From Acidobacteriota bacterium (GTDB lineage Bacteria > Acidobacteriota > Blastocatellia > Pyrinomonadales > Pyrinomonadaceae), in contig QQUY01000002.1 in the NCBI GenBank assembly GCA_003385635.1, forward strand, positions 496,001 to 560,000: a DNA stretch of 64,000 bases. Direction: 5' to 3'. The notes under the pieces were generated by a model. It was not told where the DNA came from. It searched no databases and saw only the letters and a list, made by a program, of their open reading frames with translations. Each line of letters begins with the position of its first letter. Position 1 is the first letter of the stretch. Positions 1 to 8,589 of the stretch are shown piece by piece. A program made the position numbers and the translations under genes.

Positions 1-1215
1 TGAATGATCCATCTTGTCTTCATTCATTCCGTCCATCTTCATGCCGTCCATATTCATTCCCTTCATTTTCGACATATCCATTCCCATATCCTTCATCGTG
101 CGTTTGGGAATAGAACGTCTTGCGGGAATCGGTGCTGCCATTCCCTGACGGGGGGCGAGTGTTCCGCGTGCAAAACCACTTCTGTCTAGTGTTTCGGCAA
201 AAACCGTGTAAGCCTTATCGCCTTCGGGTTCGACTATCACATCGTAGGTTTCAGCCACGGAGATACGGAATTCTTCGACCGGAACGGGCTGAACATTCTG
301 ACCGTCAACGGCTACGACATTCATTTTGAGTCCCGGAATGCGGACATCAAAGATGGTCATCGCCGCCGCGTTGATAAACCGCAGACGCACCTTTTCGCCC
401 GGATTGAACACGCCCGACCAGTTTGCAGCCGGCGAAAAACCGTTCATCAGATATGTATAGGTAACTCCGGTAACATCAGCAAAATCGGTCTGATCCATCC
501 GCATCCTCTCCCACATCAGGCGTTCGGAAAGTGCCTTTGAAAAGCCGACCTTTTTCGCTTCCTTCATCAGCGTTTTGACCGTCGGTTTTTGGTAGTTGTA
601 ATAACTAGCCATCTTCTTCAGTTTTGACATCACTTTCATCGGGTCTTCAAAAGTCCAGTCCGACAGAACGACCACGTAATCACGGTCATATTCGAATGGA
701 TCGGGTTCGAGCGGATCAATAATAAGCGGACCGTAAAGTCCCAATTGCTCCTGCATTCCCGTGTGGCTGTGATACCAGTAAGTCCCGCTTTGCTTGACTG
801 GAAATTGATACTTAAAAGTCTCTCCCGGTTTGATTCCCGCAAAACTCACGCCCGGAACGCCATCCATCTGAAACGGCAGAAGTATTCCGTGCCAGTGAAT
901 CGAAGTATCTTCATTCATCGTGTTAGTCACATTTAGCGTGATGTCGTCGCCTTCTTTGAGACGGATCAGGGGAGCCGGCAAACTTCCGTTTACCGTTACC
1001 GCTTTTCCCGTTTCTTCGTCGATTCGGAAAGGTGTTTTCCCGATGCTCAGGTCTATCACCGAACCACTCAATTCTTCCGCCACCGGATTTGCCGCAGTAT
1101 TAACTCCCGCAAAAACATAATCCGGCATGAGTTTTCCCAGAGCGAGCGCTATTCCTGCCCCTCCGGCCACTCGCAAAAAAGATCTCCGATCGAATCTACT
1201 TGATTTGAATTGCAT
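1..1215 (-). CDS. Multicopper oxidase, CopA/PcoA type, partial (C-terminus outside window)
   Basis: Read by hand on the minus strand from an ATG at 1215, the frame stays open to base 1 (405 codons), so the C-terminal copper sites are off the window. The N-terminus is a twin-arginine signal (DRRSFLRVAGG near residues 9-19) followed by a hydrophobic stretch, so the enzyme is exported folded. Two cupredoxin copper motifs are visible, HWHG and YWYHSHTG, and the product enters a Met-rich MDGMKMDGM-like run at the window edge, as in PcoA/CopA copper-resistance oxidases. The family oxidises periplasmic Cu(I) to the less toxic Cu(II). A copper-box promoter lies just upstream (1263-1296). The family call is firm; exact substrate is inferred. 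Confidence 0.93.
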   Translation of the reverse strand, partial: MQFKSSRFDRRSFLRVAGGAGIALALGKLMPDYVFAGVNTAANPVAEELSGSVIDLSIGKTPFRIDEETGKAVTVNGSLPAPLIRLKEGDDITLNVTNTMNEDTSIHWHGILLPFQMDGVPGVSFAGIKPGETFKYQFPVKQSGTYWYHSHTGMQEQLGLYGPLIIDPLEPDPFEYDRDYVVVLSDWTFEDPMKVMSKLKKMASYYNYQKPTVKTLMKEAKKVGFSKALSERLMWERMRMDQTDFADVTGVTYTYLMNGFSPAANWSGVFNPGEKVRLRFINAAAMTIFDVRIPGLKMNVVAVDGQNVQPVPVEEFRISVAETYDVIVEPEGDKAYTVFAETLDRSGFARGTLAPRQGMAAPIPARRSIPKRTMKDMGMDMSKMKGMNMDGMKMDGMNEDKMDHS

Positions 1216-1262
1216 AAAATTTTTACAGCTTATAGTAAGAACTTATTTAGTCTTCTTTGGGA

Positions 1263-1296
1263 ATTTTAGACCTCGAAAATAAACGAGCGATTAAGT
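1263..1296 (-). promoter_or_regulatory. Copper-box promoter 1 (multicopper oxidase)
   Basis: On the minus strand CTTAATC-gctc-GTTTAT (1295 down to 1279) is followed after 10 bp by TAAAAT (1268-1263), a good -10 box, about 48 bp before the oxidase start. It matches five other sites in the window (4754, 8140, 18581, 21594, 22727). The second half-site sits where a -35 box would be, the layout used by OmpR/PhoB-type activators. Confidence 0.6.
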
Positions 1297-1477
1297 GACA
1301 CTTAGTTTTATCCCGCAACCGCCGCTCCGATCACAGACAAAAATAACGGACCGCAGAATAATGCTGCTGCGGCCCGCGCCTGCTTAGAAGATTTGGCTGA
1401 TCCTTCGATTCTCTCTAAGAATTCCGATCTTTTGCCCAACCATTTCTAAAGGTAGTGAAGGAAAGATAAACGTAAGA

Positions 1478-2929
1478 TTAAAGAAGGTCTGGCTTGGTTT
1501 TCGCAGGTAAATTGACTGTAAAAACCGATCCTCGGGAATCCGATTGGGTAAGCTCCAAGTGCCCATCATGCCGTTCAGCAATCCACTTGGCGATAGACAG
1601 TCCAAGACCTGCGCCGCTTCCAAACAGGGACCTGCTCTCATTCGAGCGGGATTTGTCTACGCGATAAAATCTTTCGAATATATGAGGTTGGTTTATGACT
1701 GGAATGCCCGGGCCGTCATCAGAGACTTCAATCCTGTAGATGCCTTCTTCTTTGAATCCGCGAATCGCGACCTGAGATCCTGCATGTTTGATTGCATTGT
1801 CGATAAGATTCGTGAAGAGCCTCCTTAACAAATGCTCGTCTCCTTCAATAGGCATATCCTCTTCAACGTCCATCTCAACAGATACATTTTGTCTTAAGCC
1901 CAGGGTTCGAAAAGCCCTTACCGTTTCCGATATCACGTCATCTAGAAAGATTGAGGACTTTTGAATCTTCTTTGCACCAGCGTCAGCCCTGGCCAAGGTG
2001 AACAAGTCCTCAATAATTCTGGACATGCGTTCGCCTTCTTTCTGCATAATCTCAATCGTTTCAAGATACTCAGACGCCTCTCGGTCTTTCTTCGTAAGAC
2101 TTACCTCAGCCTCGCCGCGGACAATCGAAACCGGTGTGCGAAGTTCATGAGACGCATCTGCCATAAACCGTTTTTGTTGTTCGAACGATCTGTTCAAGCG
2201 CGCGAGCAGATCGTTGAACGTCTTCGCCATCCGTCCGAGCTCGTCTTCTTCGTTCTCTATAGGGAGTCGTTCGTACAAATTGGTTGCGTTAATATGTGCC
2301 GCTTTGTCGCTCATTTCAGCAATCGGCAAGAATGTTCTTCGAGCGAGAAAATATCCTCCAACGCTCGTAAGGAACAAGGCAACAGGAACGATCAGTAGAA
2401 GCCCATTGCGTATTCGGGCCAAAAATGCCTTTTGTTCATCAAGCGGATGGATAACGATCAACGAGAAATCGCTGTTCCCGATTCGAAAGGGATGGTAGTG
2501 GACCCGGTACAGTTCACTGTCGCTCGAGAATCCATCTAAGTTGGCTTCGCGTCTCGCGGTAAACCTATCCAGCCACTTATGCGCCGTATCCACGGAGATA
2601 TTGGGCTCCAACGCAAGGGTCTTGGTTTGCCATCGCAATTCCTTGGTCTTGGAAAAAACGAATACCTTATAGTTTTTAAAGCTTACGTCCTCAGCCGTGT
2701 GCTCAAGCGCTTCCTCAGCGGTCATTTTTTCTTGTACGTCTTCAAAGTGTCGTCGAGCTGTTATCTCGAATGATGTACCAACCTCTGATAGTGTCTTGTC
2801 AGTTAAGTCATAGAAGGAGAGTGAAAAGACCGTATACGCGAGAAAGCCAAGAACGGCAAGAATAAAAGCCAGCACCCCTACATAAAGAAAGGTTAATCTC
2901 CATCTGGCCGATCTAAGTATTTTCATCAC
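1478..2929 (-). CDS. Heavy-metal sensor histidine kinase (CusS-like)
   Basis: 483-residue membrane kinase. TM1 lies at about 11-34, a periplasmic sensor domain at 35-173, TM2 at about 175-196, then HAMP, a HisKA domain with phospho-acceptor His261 in SHELRTP, and a HATPase_c domain with an N box (NLIDNAIKH), a DDGPGIP G1 box and a G-rich G2 region (GSGAGLGLSIAKW). It ends within a few residues of the catalytic domain, normal for the CusS/CopS family. Its start overlaps the 3' end of the response-regulator gene by 17 bases, so the two are co-translated. By context it senses periplasmic copper or silver and phosphorylates the neighbouring regulator; the ligand is inferred. Confidence 0.93.
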   Translation of the reverse strand: MMKILRSARWRLTFLYVGVLAFILAVLGFLAYTVFSLSFYDLTDKTLSEVGTSFEITARRHFEDVQEKMTAEEALEHTAEDVSFKNYKVFVFSKTKELRWQTKTLALEPNISVDTAHKWLDRFTARREANLDGFSSDSELYRVHYHPFRIGNSDFSLIVIHPLDEQKAFLARIRNGLLLIVPVALFLTSVGGYFLARRTFLPIAEMSDKAAHINATNLYERLPIENEEDELGRMAKTFNDLLARLNRSFEQQKRFMADASHELRTPVSIVRGEAEVSLTKKDREASEYLETIEIMQKEGERMSRIIEDLFTLARADAGAKKIQKSSIFLDDVISETVRAFRTLGLRQNVSVEMDVEEDMPIEGDEHLLRRLFTNLIDNAIKHAGSQVAIRGFKEEGIYRIEVSDDGPGIPVINQPHIFERFYRVDKSRSNESRSLFGSGAGLGLSIAKWIAERHDGHLELTQSDSRGSVFTVNLPAKTKPDLL

Positions 2930-3605
2930 GCTTCAAATCTTCGAGAATGTAACCGGCACCACGCCGGGTATGCAATATCGTTACATCGGAATCCTGATCC
3001 ATTTTCTTTCGCAGACGATTCACGATTACTTCAATGGAGTTGGAAAATGGATCGTATTCCTCATTCCAACAATGTTCCGAAATTTCTTCCCTGCCAATAA
3101 CTCGATTCGCGTTTCGTGCTAAGTACTCGAGCACAGTAAACTCTTTGGCCGTGAGTGGAATCTCTTTGCCCGCTCGCCAAAGCCTCTGTGAGTTTGAGTC
3201 GATCTCTAGATCACTAACATTAAATCGAGATCCCACGAACTCTTTTTCCCTTCGCCGCAAAAGAGCATGAACTCTAGCTAAGAGCTCACCGTAGGCAAAC
3301 GGTTTTGTTAGGTAGTCATCCGCTCCCGATTCCAAACCTTCTATGCGGTCTTCCACCTCATCACGGGCCGTCAGCATAAGGATCGGTGTTTGAACATCTT
3401 GTTCTCGCAACTCTTTACATACTTCGAATCCATTCTTAAAAGGTATTACTACGTCAAGTATGATGAGATCATAGGTGTTAATCGAAGCTTGGTACAGAGC
3501 GGCCTCTCCATCTGCGGCTACATCAACAGCAAAGGCAGATTCAATCAGCCCTTTCTCAATGAAACTGCTGATCCCCACATCATCTTCAACCAGTAAAATC
3601 TTCAC
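2913..3605 (-). CDS. OmpR-family response regulator (CusR/CopR-like)
   Basis: 230 residues: a receiver domain with acidic pocket EDD at 8-10, phospho-acceptor Asp51 in LIILDVVIP and the conserved Lys of TKPF, followed by a winged-helix Trans_reg_C domain with a GAGYIL C-terminal hairpin. It precedes and overlaps the sensor kinase gene. It is the best candidate to bind the six TTTAATC-N4-RTTTAW direct repeats spread over the island, because the second half-site of each occupies the -35 position as expected of OmpR/PhoB-type activators. No copy of that element is clear in front of its own gene. Confidence 0.93.
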   Translation of the reverse strand: MKILLVEDDVGISSFIEKGLIESAFAVDVAADGEAALYQASINTYDLIILDVVIPFKNGFEVCKELREQDVQTPILMLTARDEVEDRIEGLESGADDYLTKPFAYGELLARVHALLRRREKEFVGSRFNVSDLEIDSNSQRLWRAGKEIPLTAKEFTVLEYLARNANRVIGREEISEHCWNEEYDPFSNSIEVIVNRLRKKMDQDSDVTILHTRRGAGYILEDLKRDENT

Positions 3606-3671
3606 GCTTAACCTCGGGTCTTAAAATACTTGACTTGCGATCGCCATAAATTCAACATTCTCTACTTCTTA

Positions 3672-4625
3672 TTACGCTTTATACATTTCCGCATCCGAAC
3701 CTGTGTCTATATGTTCTTCCTCGATCTGAATCGTCGAAAAGAAAAAGCCGTACTTGTCCTTTAATAGTTTAGTCGCTTTGTCCAGAACGGCCTGAGACAT
3801 TTCTCTACGATCAATTTGAACATGAGCCGAGAAAATGTTTTTTTCTGAGGTCAAAACCCAGGCATGTGGATGCCGAACATCTACCACCCCATCAATCCCG
3901 GCAAGATCCTTTCTTATCTCGTTTACATCCAGATCTTTCGGAACTGCCTGCATTAGAATATTGATCGCGTCTTTGATAATGCCATACGAGGCGTAAACCA
4001 AAACAACACCGAAAGCCATTCCGAGTATCGGATCTATTCTGGTCCATCCCGTAAAATAGATTACAAGCGCTGCTACGATTATGAGGACACTCCCAACAAA
4101 AGTCTGCATCACATGCCAAAACGCTCCCTGCATGTTTAAGTTGCCCTTCTGGCGTTTATATATCAAGCCAAACGCGATGAACTCTGTTACCAATCCACCT
4201 CCCGCAGCCAACATCATGATGCCTGCAGGTAAATCTAAATCTTCAAACAGCCTCATATATCCCATGTATAGAACATAGAAAGCCATCAACAGCAGAAACA
4301 GTCCGTTCAACAATGCACCGACAATTTCCGCACGCTTGTAACCAAACGTCGCGTGTTTGTCCGCAGCTCTCGCTGAAATCCTATTTGCGATGACCGCGAT
4401 CAAGATTCCCCCAACTGCCGAAAATGTGTGAAAAGCATCTGAAATCACTGCGACAGATCCCGAATAGAATCCAAGAGCCAATTCAATTACGAAATACACT
4501 CCTGTTAACCAGCCGGTGATCTTCAACACCCTGGCGTTGGCTTCTAGGCCATGAAAACTTCCTTGGTGCTCACCGGCCTGAGTTGGCATTGCACGATTCT
4601 TTGAATGCGTTTGTCTATCCTTCAT
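3672..4625 (-). CDS. Cation diffusion facilitator with altered metal-site residues
   Basis: 317-residue CDF transporter: six predicted membrane helices and a C-terminal cytoplasmic domain (VVDVRHPHAWVLT). Family members normally carry HxxxD or DxxxD in both TM2 and TM5 for Zn2+/Co2+/Cd2+ transport. Here TM2 reads H66-TFS-A70 and TM5 reads H171-VMQ-T175: both histidines are kept and both aspartates are lost. The surrounding sequence (SDAFHTFSAVGG, FTGWTRIDPILG) is otherwise typical, so this is a specific substitution rather than decay. It sits beside copper genes and probably has unusual metal specificity, or a non-transport role. Family certain, substrate unknown. Confidence 0.9.
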   Translation of the reverse strand: MKDRQTHSKNRAMPTQAGEHQGSFHGLEANARVLKITGWLTGVYFVIELALGFYSGSVAVISDAFHTFSAVGGILIAVIANRISARAADKHATFGYKRAEIVGALLNGLFLLLMAFYVLYMGYMRLFEDLDLPAGIMMLAAGGGLVTEFIAFGLIYKRQKGNLNMQGAFWHVMQTFVGSVLIIVAALVIYFTGWTRIDPILGMAFGVVLVYASYGIIKDAINILMQAVPKDLDVNEIRKDLAGIDGVVDVRHPHAWVLTSEKNIFSAHVQIDRREMSQAVLDKATKLLKDKYGFFFSTIQIEEEHIDTGSDAEMYKA

Positions 4626-4753
4626 CGATCCTGCGGTGCGCTTTTCCTTCTTATGGATTTCTGGAGTCAGATTTCTGCATTAGGCAACACAAAAGATAAA
4701 CGGAGTATTAAACCGCCAAGGAATATGGAGAAAGTGCCTTAAATTCGACCTGC

Positions 4754-4788
4754 GTTTAATCGAGGGTTTAACTTTGTCCATATAGATT
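4754..4788 (+). promoter_or_regulatory. Copper-box promoter 2
   Basis: GTTTAATC (4754-4761) and GTTTAA (4766-4771) form a direct repeat with 12-bp period. Exactly 11 bp later comes TAGATT (4783-4788) as -10. It drives the 4819-8060 gene run, whose first start codon is 31 bp further on. Confidence 0.6.
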
Positions 4789-4818
4789 AACTAGTCGAAA
4801 GTGAACTGAGGTCTTTCG

Positions 4819-5274
4819 ATGACGAATGTAGACGCGCAAGTTAGGGCTTTAAAAAGGCCTGTCATATTGGGAATCGTATTCTCCATGACTGCGGAACTCG
4901 TGATCTTTATACTGTGGGGCCTGATTCTCTTTCCGGCCGGAAATATCTTTTATAAATTCCTGTGGGCAGTTGTATTTTGTGGCACAGGAATGGGCGCGAC
5001 GATTGGAGCAATGATTCAGCTATTTGTAATCGGCAACCTCAATGGATTGAAAGCAATAGTCGCCTGTACGCTACTCAGTGTGGTCGTACTAGGCATTGCG
5101 TGTAACTTGCTCTGCCTAAATCTGGATTCGCATTTTCACTATTTTGGAGGAATCGAGGATCCGTATTTCTTCATAGGTGGCGGTATAGTCTTGGCAGCTT
5201 TAAGCGGCGCACTTGCAGGATGGTTGATGTTCACCGCAAAAGGTATGAAGGTGTTGGACCGTGTAGGGATTTGA
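4819..5274 (+). CDS. Four-helix membrane protein of unknown function
   Basis: 151 residues with four predicted membrane helices (about 15-38, 46-70, 80-100, 118-140) and a short DSHFHYFGGIEDPYF loop before the last helix that holds two histidines. I do not recognise the family. It is the first gene behind copper-box promoter 2 and starts a run of six genes on the same strand, so it is probably metal-induced. The His-containing loop could bind a metal, but that is only suggestive. Confidence 0.7.
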   Translation: MTNVDAQVRALKRPVILGIVFSMTAELVIFILWGLILFPAGNIFYKFLWAVVFCGTGMGATIGAMIQLFVIGNLNGLKAIVACTLLSVVVLGIACNLLCLNLDSHFHYFGGIEDPYFFIGGGIVLAALSGALAGWLMFTAKGMKVLDRVGI

Positions 5275-5329
5275 ACAAACCGTTTCACCCAGAAGAAGTC
5301 AATCTAAATTAAGCCAAGGAGAACTAAGA

Positions 5330-5821
5330 ATGCTAAGAAAGTCAGTTTTCGCATCATTATTGAGCATTGGTCTCGTGATCGCTGCTTCACTGGTAGTCGT
5401 CTCGAAATCGGCGACACCAACCCCAGATAGCGACAAGGATGCGGTTTTAAAGGTCCTGATGCTGGAGGCGGAGTCAATCGAAAAAAACGATATCGACTCA
5501 CTTAACAAAATCTGGTCACCAGACGATTCGGTGTTGATTTTTGAGAACGGGGGTATAGACAAAGGTTGGAAGAATTACCGTGACCATCACCTTGCGCCGG
5601 AATTGCGAGCGTTTAAAAACACAAAGTTCTCAATCTCTGACGCAGTTGTAAGTGTTGATCACGATACTGCTTGGGCAACTTACAGGTATTCACTGGACGC
5701 GGATTACAAAGAGAGAAAGATCGAGAGCAAGGGCCTGGGCACGATGGTATTTGAAAAGACGAACGGAAAGTGGCTGATTGTACATTCTCATACCAGCAGG
5801 TCGAGGAAACCTGCGAGTTAG
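5330..5821 (+). CDS. Exported SnoaL/DUF4440-like (NTF2-fold) protein
   Basis: 163 residues. An N-terminal signal peptide (about 1-27) is followed by an NTF2-fold domain: a helix with EAESIEKNDIDSLNKIWSPDD, then the strands SISDAVVSVDHDTAWATYRYSLDA and KWLIVHSHTSRSR. The last strand, ending in HSHTS, is typical of SnoaL_3/DUF4440 proteins found beside metal-resistance genes. A Shine-Dalgarno-like AAGGAG precedes the ATG. It lies 55 bp after the membrane protein gene and is probably in the same operon. The fold is clear; the ligand is not. Confidence 0.85.
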   Translation: MLRKSVFASLLSIGLVIAASLVVVSKSATPTPDSDKDAVLKVLMLEAESIEKNDIDSLNKIWSPDDSVLIFENGGIDKGWKNYRDHHLAPELRAFKNTKFSISDAVVSVDHDTAWATYRYSLDADYKERKIESKGLGTMVFEKTNGKWLIVHSHTSRSRKPAS

Positions 5822-5829
5822 GCATCACT

Positions 5830-6480
5830 ATGGCCCGAGACAATTATGTTCCGGCACTCAGGTTTGATTGGCTTACGCCGATATACGATCCCGTAGTCCG
5901 CATAACAACTCGTGAAAAGGAATTCAAAAGAGATCTGATAGAAAACGCAGGCTTGGGTCAGCATGACACCGTACTTGATCTTGGTTGCGGTTCAGGGACG
6001 TTGATATTGATGCTTGGAAGGATGCGGTCAGGTTCGATCGTACATGGCATCGATGGCGATCAGAGAATTCTTGGGCGTGCGAACGAAAAAGTACTCAGTG
6101 CTGATAGCAGGGCAAGTTTGGTTCAGGGGATGTCTTTTCAATTGCCCTACGGAGAGGAATCGTTTGATCACGTGTTTTCAAGCCTGTTCTTTCATCATCT
6201 AACTACTGCAGACAAGGTTCTAACGTTAAATGAAGTCAGGCGCGTTTTGAAACCGGACGGAGCCTTTCATGTCGCAGATTGGGGGAGCCCCGACAACTTT
6301 GCAACGAAAATAGGTTCGTATTTTGTGGTGGCGCTCGATGGATTTGAAAAGACACGTGACAACTTCAGCGGCAGGCTCCCCGAACTGATTACAGACGCTG
6401 GATTTGCCGGTGTCGAAGAAACGAGTTCCGTTAATACCGCGTTTGGAACGATCCGGATTCTGAGATCAAAAGCAAAATGA
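5830..6480 (+). CDS. Class I SAM-dependent methyltransferase
   Basis: 216 residues from the ATG at 5830; a longer reading from 5770 would run into the previous gene and is less likely. The SAM-binding core shows motif I LDLGCGSGTL, an acidic residue ending strand 2 (GIDGD), FDHVFSSLFFHHL as motif IV/V and LKPDGAFHVADWG in the post-core. The class resembles UbiE/ArsM-type small-molecule methyltransferases, but the Cys residues of ArsM are not present. It overlaps the next gene by 4 bases (ATGA). Substrate unknown; context suggests a metal-stress role. Confidence 0.88.
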   Translation: MARDNYVPALRFDWLTPIYDPVVRITTREKEFKRDLIENAGLGQHDTVLDLGCGSGTLILMLGRMRSGSIVHGIDGDQRILGRANEKVLSADSRASLVQGMSFQLPYGEESFDHVFSSLFFHHLTTADKVLTLNEVRRVLKPDGAFHVADWGSPDNFATKIGSYFVVALDGFEKTRDNFSGRLPELITDAGFAGVEETSSVNTAFGTIRILRSKAK

Positions 6481-6902
6481 CAGCTGATTTCAAACCGAAA
6501 ACCTTCTTGACACTATTCGGAGTTGGCTTCCTGCTCAATCTTGTCTGGGAATTGCTTCAGATGCCCCTATACACGAACCTGTCGGAATTCGGGTATTTGC
6601 TCGGGATCACGTTTTGTTCACTTGCCTCGATCATAGATGCAGTGACGATCCTCATTATTTTTGTCGTTTTGGAAGTTACCTTTGGGGTCAGCAACCTCCT
6701 CTATTACCTCGGAGCAGCTCTATTGGGTGCCGCGATTGCTGTCTTTTTCGAGTTGTTTGCACTCGAAACGGGTCTCTGGTCTTACGAGCAGAGTATGCCC
6801 GCTGTGCCCGAGTTGGACATAGCTGTTCTACCGATTGTCCAACTTACTATTCTGGTTCCATTGAGTATCTTTTTGGCGAACAAAGTAAGAGACAGGAGCT
6901 AA
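6477..6902 (+). CDS. Four-helix membrane protein with WELLQMPLY motif
   Basis: 141 residues, four predicted membrane helices. A polar motif in the first helix (NLVWELLQMPLY) and a loop LWSYEQSMPAVPELDIAVLP look like conserved sites of a small membrane family, possibly a pocket rather than a pore. I cannot name the family. It is translationally coupled to the methyltransferase upstream and lies 1 bp from the MerR-type regulator downstream, so it belongs to the same operon. Confidence 0.75.
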   Translation: MTADFKPKTFLTLFGVGFLLNLVWELLQMPLYTNLSEFGYLLGITFCSLASIIDAVTILIIFVVLEVTFGVSNLLYYLGAALLGAAIAVFFELFALETGLWSYEQSMPAVPELDIAVLPIVQLTILVPLSIFLANKVRDRS

Positions 6903-6903
6903 A

Positions 6904-7323
6904 ATGCTGACCACAAGTGTTCTAGCAAAAGAAGCGGATGTGCCAGTCTATACCGTGCGGCATTATACCCGCATCGGGCTTATCACCCCACTTCGTCGAC
7001 ACACCAACGGGTATAAAGTTTTTAAGGATTCGGATATCTCAACAATAAGGTTCATCAGGAATGCGCGAAGCCTGGGATTTACGCTGAAGGAGATTGGACA
7101 CATTCTGGATATGGCCAAATTAGGGCTTACCCCTTGTCCAACTGTCCGCGAGATCGTTCTGAGGCGAATTACCGAAAATCGGGCAAAGATCGAGACACTG
7201 CGGCGGCTTCAGGAGAAAATGGAAGAGGCGAAATCAGCATGGACGAAGATGCCTGATTCCGTACCGAACGGCGATTCCGTTTGCCATCTGATTGAAGCCT
7301 TCGATGACAAGAATAGGTACTGA
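6904..7323 (+). CDS. MerR-family metal-responsive regulator
   Basis: 139 residues. The N-terminal winged HTH (LAKEADVPVYTVRHYTRIGLI...NGYKVF) is typical MerR family, followed by a dimerisation helix and a C-terminal effector region. Cysteines occur in TPCPTVREIV (about residue 78) and near the C-terminus (SVCHLIE), the two areas where MerR, ZntR and PbrR place metal-binding thiols. The sensed ion cannot be read with certainty; the pattern is closer to divalent-metal sensors than to CueR. It sits inside the copper-box 2 operon, giving a second layer of metal control. Confidence 0.9.
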   Translation: MLTTSVLAKEADVPVYTVRHYTRIGLITPLRRHTNGYKVFKDSDISTIRFIRNARSLGFTLKEIGHILDMAKLGLTPCPTVREIVLRRITENRAKIETLRRLQEKMEEAKSAWTKMPDSVPNGDSVCHLIEAFDDKNRY

Positions 7324-7361
7324 CCGGTTATACGGTGCGAGTTTTCGAAGTATCTAATCCT

Positions 7362-8060
7362 ATGACCGAGAAGACCAATACAAAGATTGTGAATTTTTGG
7401 ATACGAACAATCTATAAGTTGATAATAAACCGAACGGCGAAGAAAGTTTTAACCGGCAGGCTTCGTTCGATCGACGACGCTGAAGTCGGGCGGTTTACTA
7501 AAGAAGATTCGAAACTAATACTTAGGGACACATGGGGCCGCTACGACGAAATATCAGGATCAGTTCCGAATGAGGTTAATCTCGGTGGTCGCATAAACAT
7601 TCTCCTAGCCTGTCTCACACTGTGTACATTCCGGAGCCTTGTAGATCAAGGTATTGAACGATCATATGCAGTCGCACTGGTTGCGGATATCACTTGGAAT
7701 GCCTACCGCAAGTGGGGGAAGATAGCCATTTTGATTGGCCGTAGCCTGACGAGAGATAAAACCAGGCAGCTACAGATCGCAGTCGGAAGCTTTCTTAAGT
7801 TTCCGTTCTCGCCTCCCACATATCAGATCGAAAGCCTTCCGAATAGTGAAGGAATCGACCTAAGGGTTACCCGTTGTCCCATAGAGGAGTATTTTGACAA
7901 AAATGACGCTACGGATCTGTGTAGAGAATCCTGGTGTAATCTCGATTTTGCACTCGCTGAGATGTGGGGTGCGATCCTCGAAAGGGATAGAACTCTGGCT
8001 CTCGGATTCAAGTTCTGTGACTTTAAGTTCAAAACCAAGTCGAAGTATTCGGATAACTAA
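7362..8060 (+). CDS. L-2-amino-thiazoline-4-carboxylate hydrolase family protein
   Basis: 232 residues from the ATG at 7362 (a GTG at 7335 gives a 9-residue longer form). The C-terminal signature C-RESWCNLDFALAEMWG followed by TLALGFKFCDFKFK matches the ATC hydrolase family, whose founding member opens a thiazoline ring in cysteine synthesis. Relatives often lie in mercury- and copper-resistance clusters, where their true substrate is unknown. The conserved cysteines (CPIEEY, DLC, SWC, FCDF) would suit a thiol or metal site. Last gene of the copper-box 2 run. Confidence 0.75.
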   Translation: MTEKTNTKIVNFWIRTIYKLIINRTAKKVLTGRLRSIDDAEVGRFTKEDSKLILRDTWGRYDEISGSVPNEVNLGGRINILLACLTLCTFRSLVDQGIERSYAVALVADITWNAYRKWGKIAILIGRSLTRDKTRQLQIAVGSFLKFPFSPPTYQIESLPNSEGIDLRVTRCPIEEYFDKNDATDLCRESWCNLDFALAEMWGAILERDRTLALGFKFCDFKFKTKSKYSDN

Positions 8061-8139
8061 TCCATTGTCATAGCTTATTACATCAGCAATTCGCTTTTCG
8101 CTTCTTCTGACTATCAACTCGAAATCCCTCTGAACCTAC

Positions 8140-8174
8140 CTTTAATCTCCGGTTTAAGAAACTAGCCGTAAAGT
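8140..8174 (+). promoter_or_regulatory. Copper-box promoter 3 (14-gene operon)
   Basis: CTTTAATC (8140-8147), GTTTAA (8152-8157) and, 11 bp on, TAAAGT (8169-8174). It is the only such element before the long colinear run 8368-18551, so it likely drives the membrane, metabolic and metal-binding genes there. Confidence 0.6.
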
Positions 8175-8367
8175 CTTCACATCACGGTTGGCTTGTGACT
8201 TTGAGCTAAGCAGGACCCCTGAGCGAGTCCGAGTGGTAATGCGCACGCGTTCTGATCGTAATGAATGCTTGACCTGACACCTGCTGACAGGTTGTACGCT
8301 GATCTTCTGCACACCTGACGTCGGCATGTTCCGACGTTCGGTGGCAGCGCATAGGGAGGTTTTTAAC
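8175..8367 (+). promoter_or_regulatory. Structured 5' leader of the 8368 operon
   Basis: About 190 bases between the predicted transcription start and the first ATG, with no convincing gene. It contains ACGTCGG-6 nt-CCGACGT (8318-8337) and ACCTG/CAGGT (8272-8292) hairpins. The Shine-Dalgarno GGGAGG at 8353 lies 15 bases past the stronger hairpin. Possible translational or metal-responsive leader; I see no match to a known riboswitch. Confidence 0.4.
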
Positions 8368-8589
8368 ATGCAGAGATTTCAGCATCAGGCACCGATTTTG
8401 ATGTTGATAGGAAGCACATTTCCACTGGCCTTTATTTTTCTCGCTCCAATGTTTGGATTGAACGGAAGGCTTGCTCTTCTCATTGTTATCGTAGCCGTTT
8501 TCGTGTGTCACCTGGTGTTCATGGCTTACATGAAAAAGGCTGGAGGTGATCAGAATCCGCCGAATCTGCACAAGGAGGACCAAAAATGA
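8368..8589 (+). CDS. Small membrane protein
   Basis: 73 residues from the ATG at 8368, which has a GGGAGG ribosome site 8-14 bases upstream; an in-frame ATG at 8326 lacks one. Two membrane helices (LMLIGSTFPLAFIFLAPMF and LALLIVIVAVFVCHLVFMAYM) are followed by a short polar tail. The family is not recognised. It overlaps the DUF5676 gene by 4 bases, and paired small membrane proteins like this are common in copper and mercury islands. Confidence 0.7.
   Translation: MQRFQHQAPILMLIGSTFPLAFIFLAPMFGLNGRLALLIVIVAVFVCHLVFMAYMKKAGGDQNPPNLHKEDQK

Noticed and set aside
3606-3671. Seventh copper box before the response-regulator gene
   Set aside because: On the minus strand TTTAAGACCCGAGGTTAA resembles the motif but the half-site spacing is one base off and it runs into the start codon.
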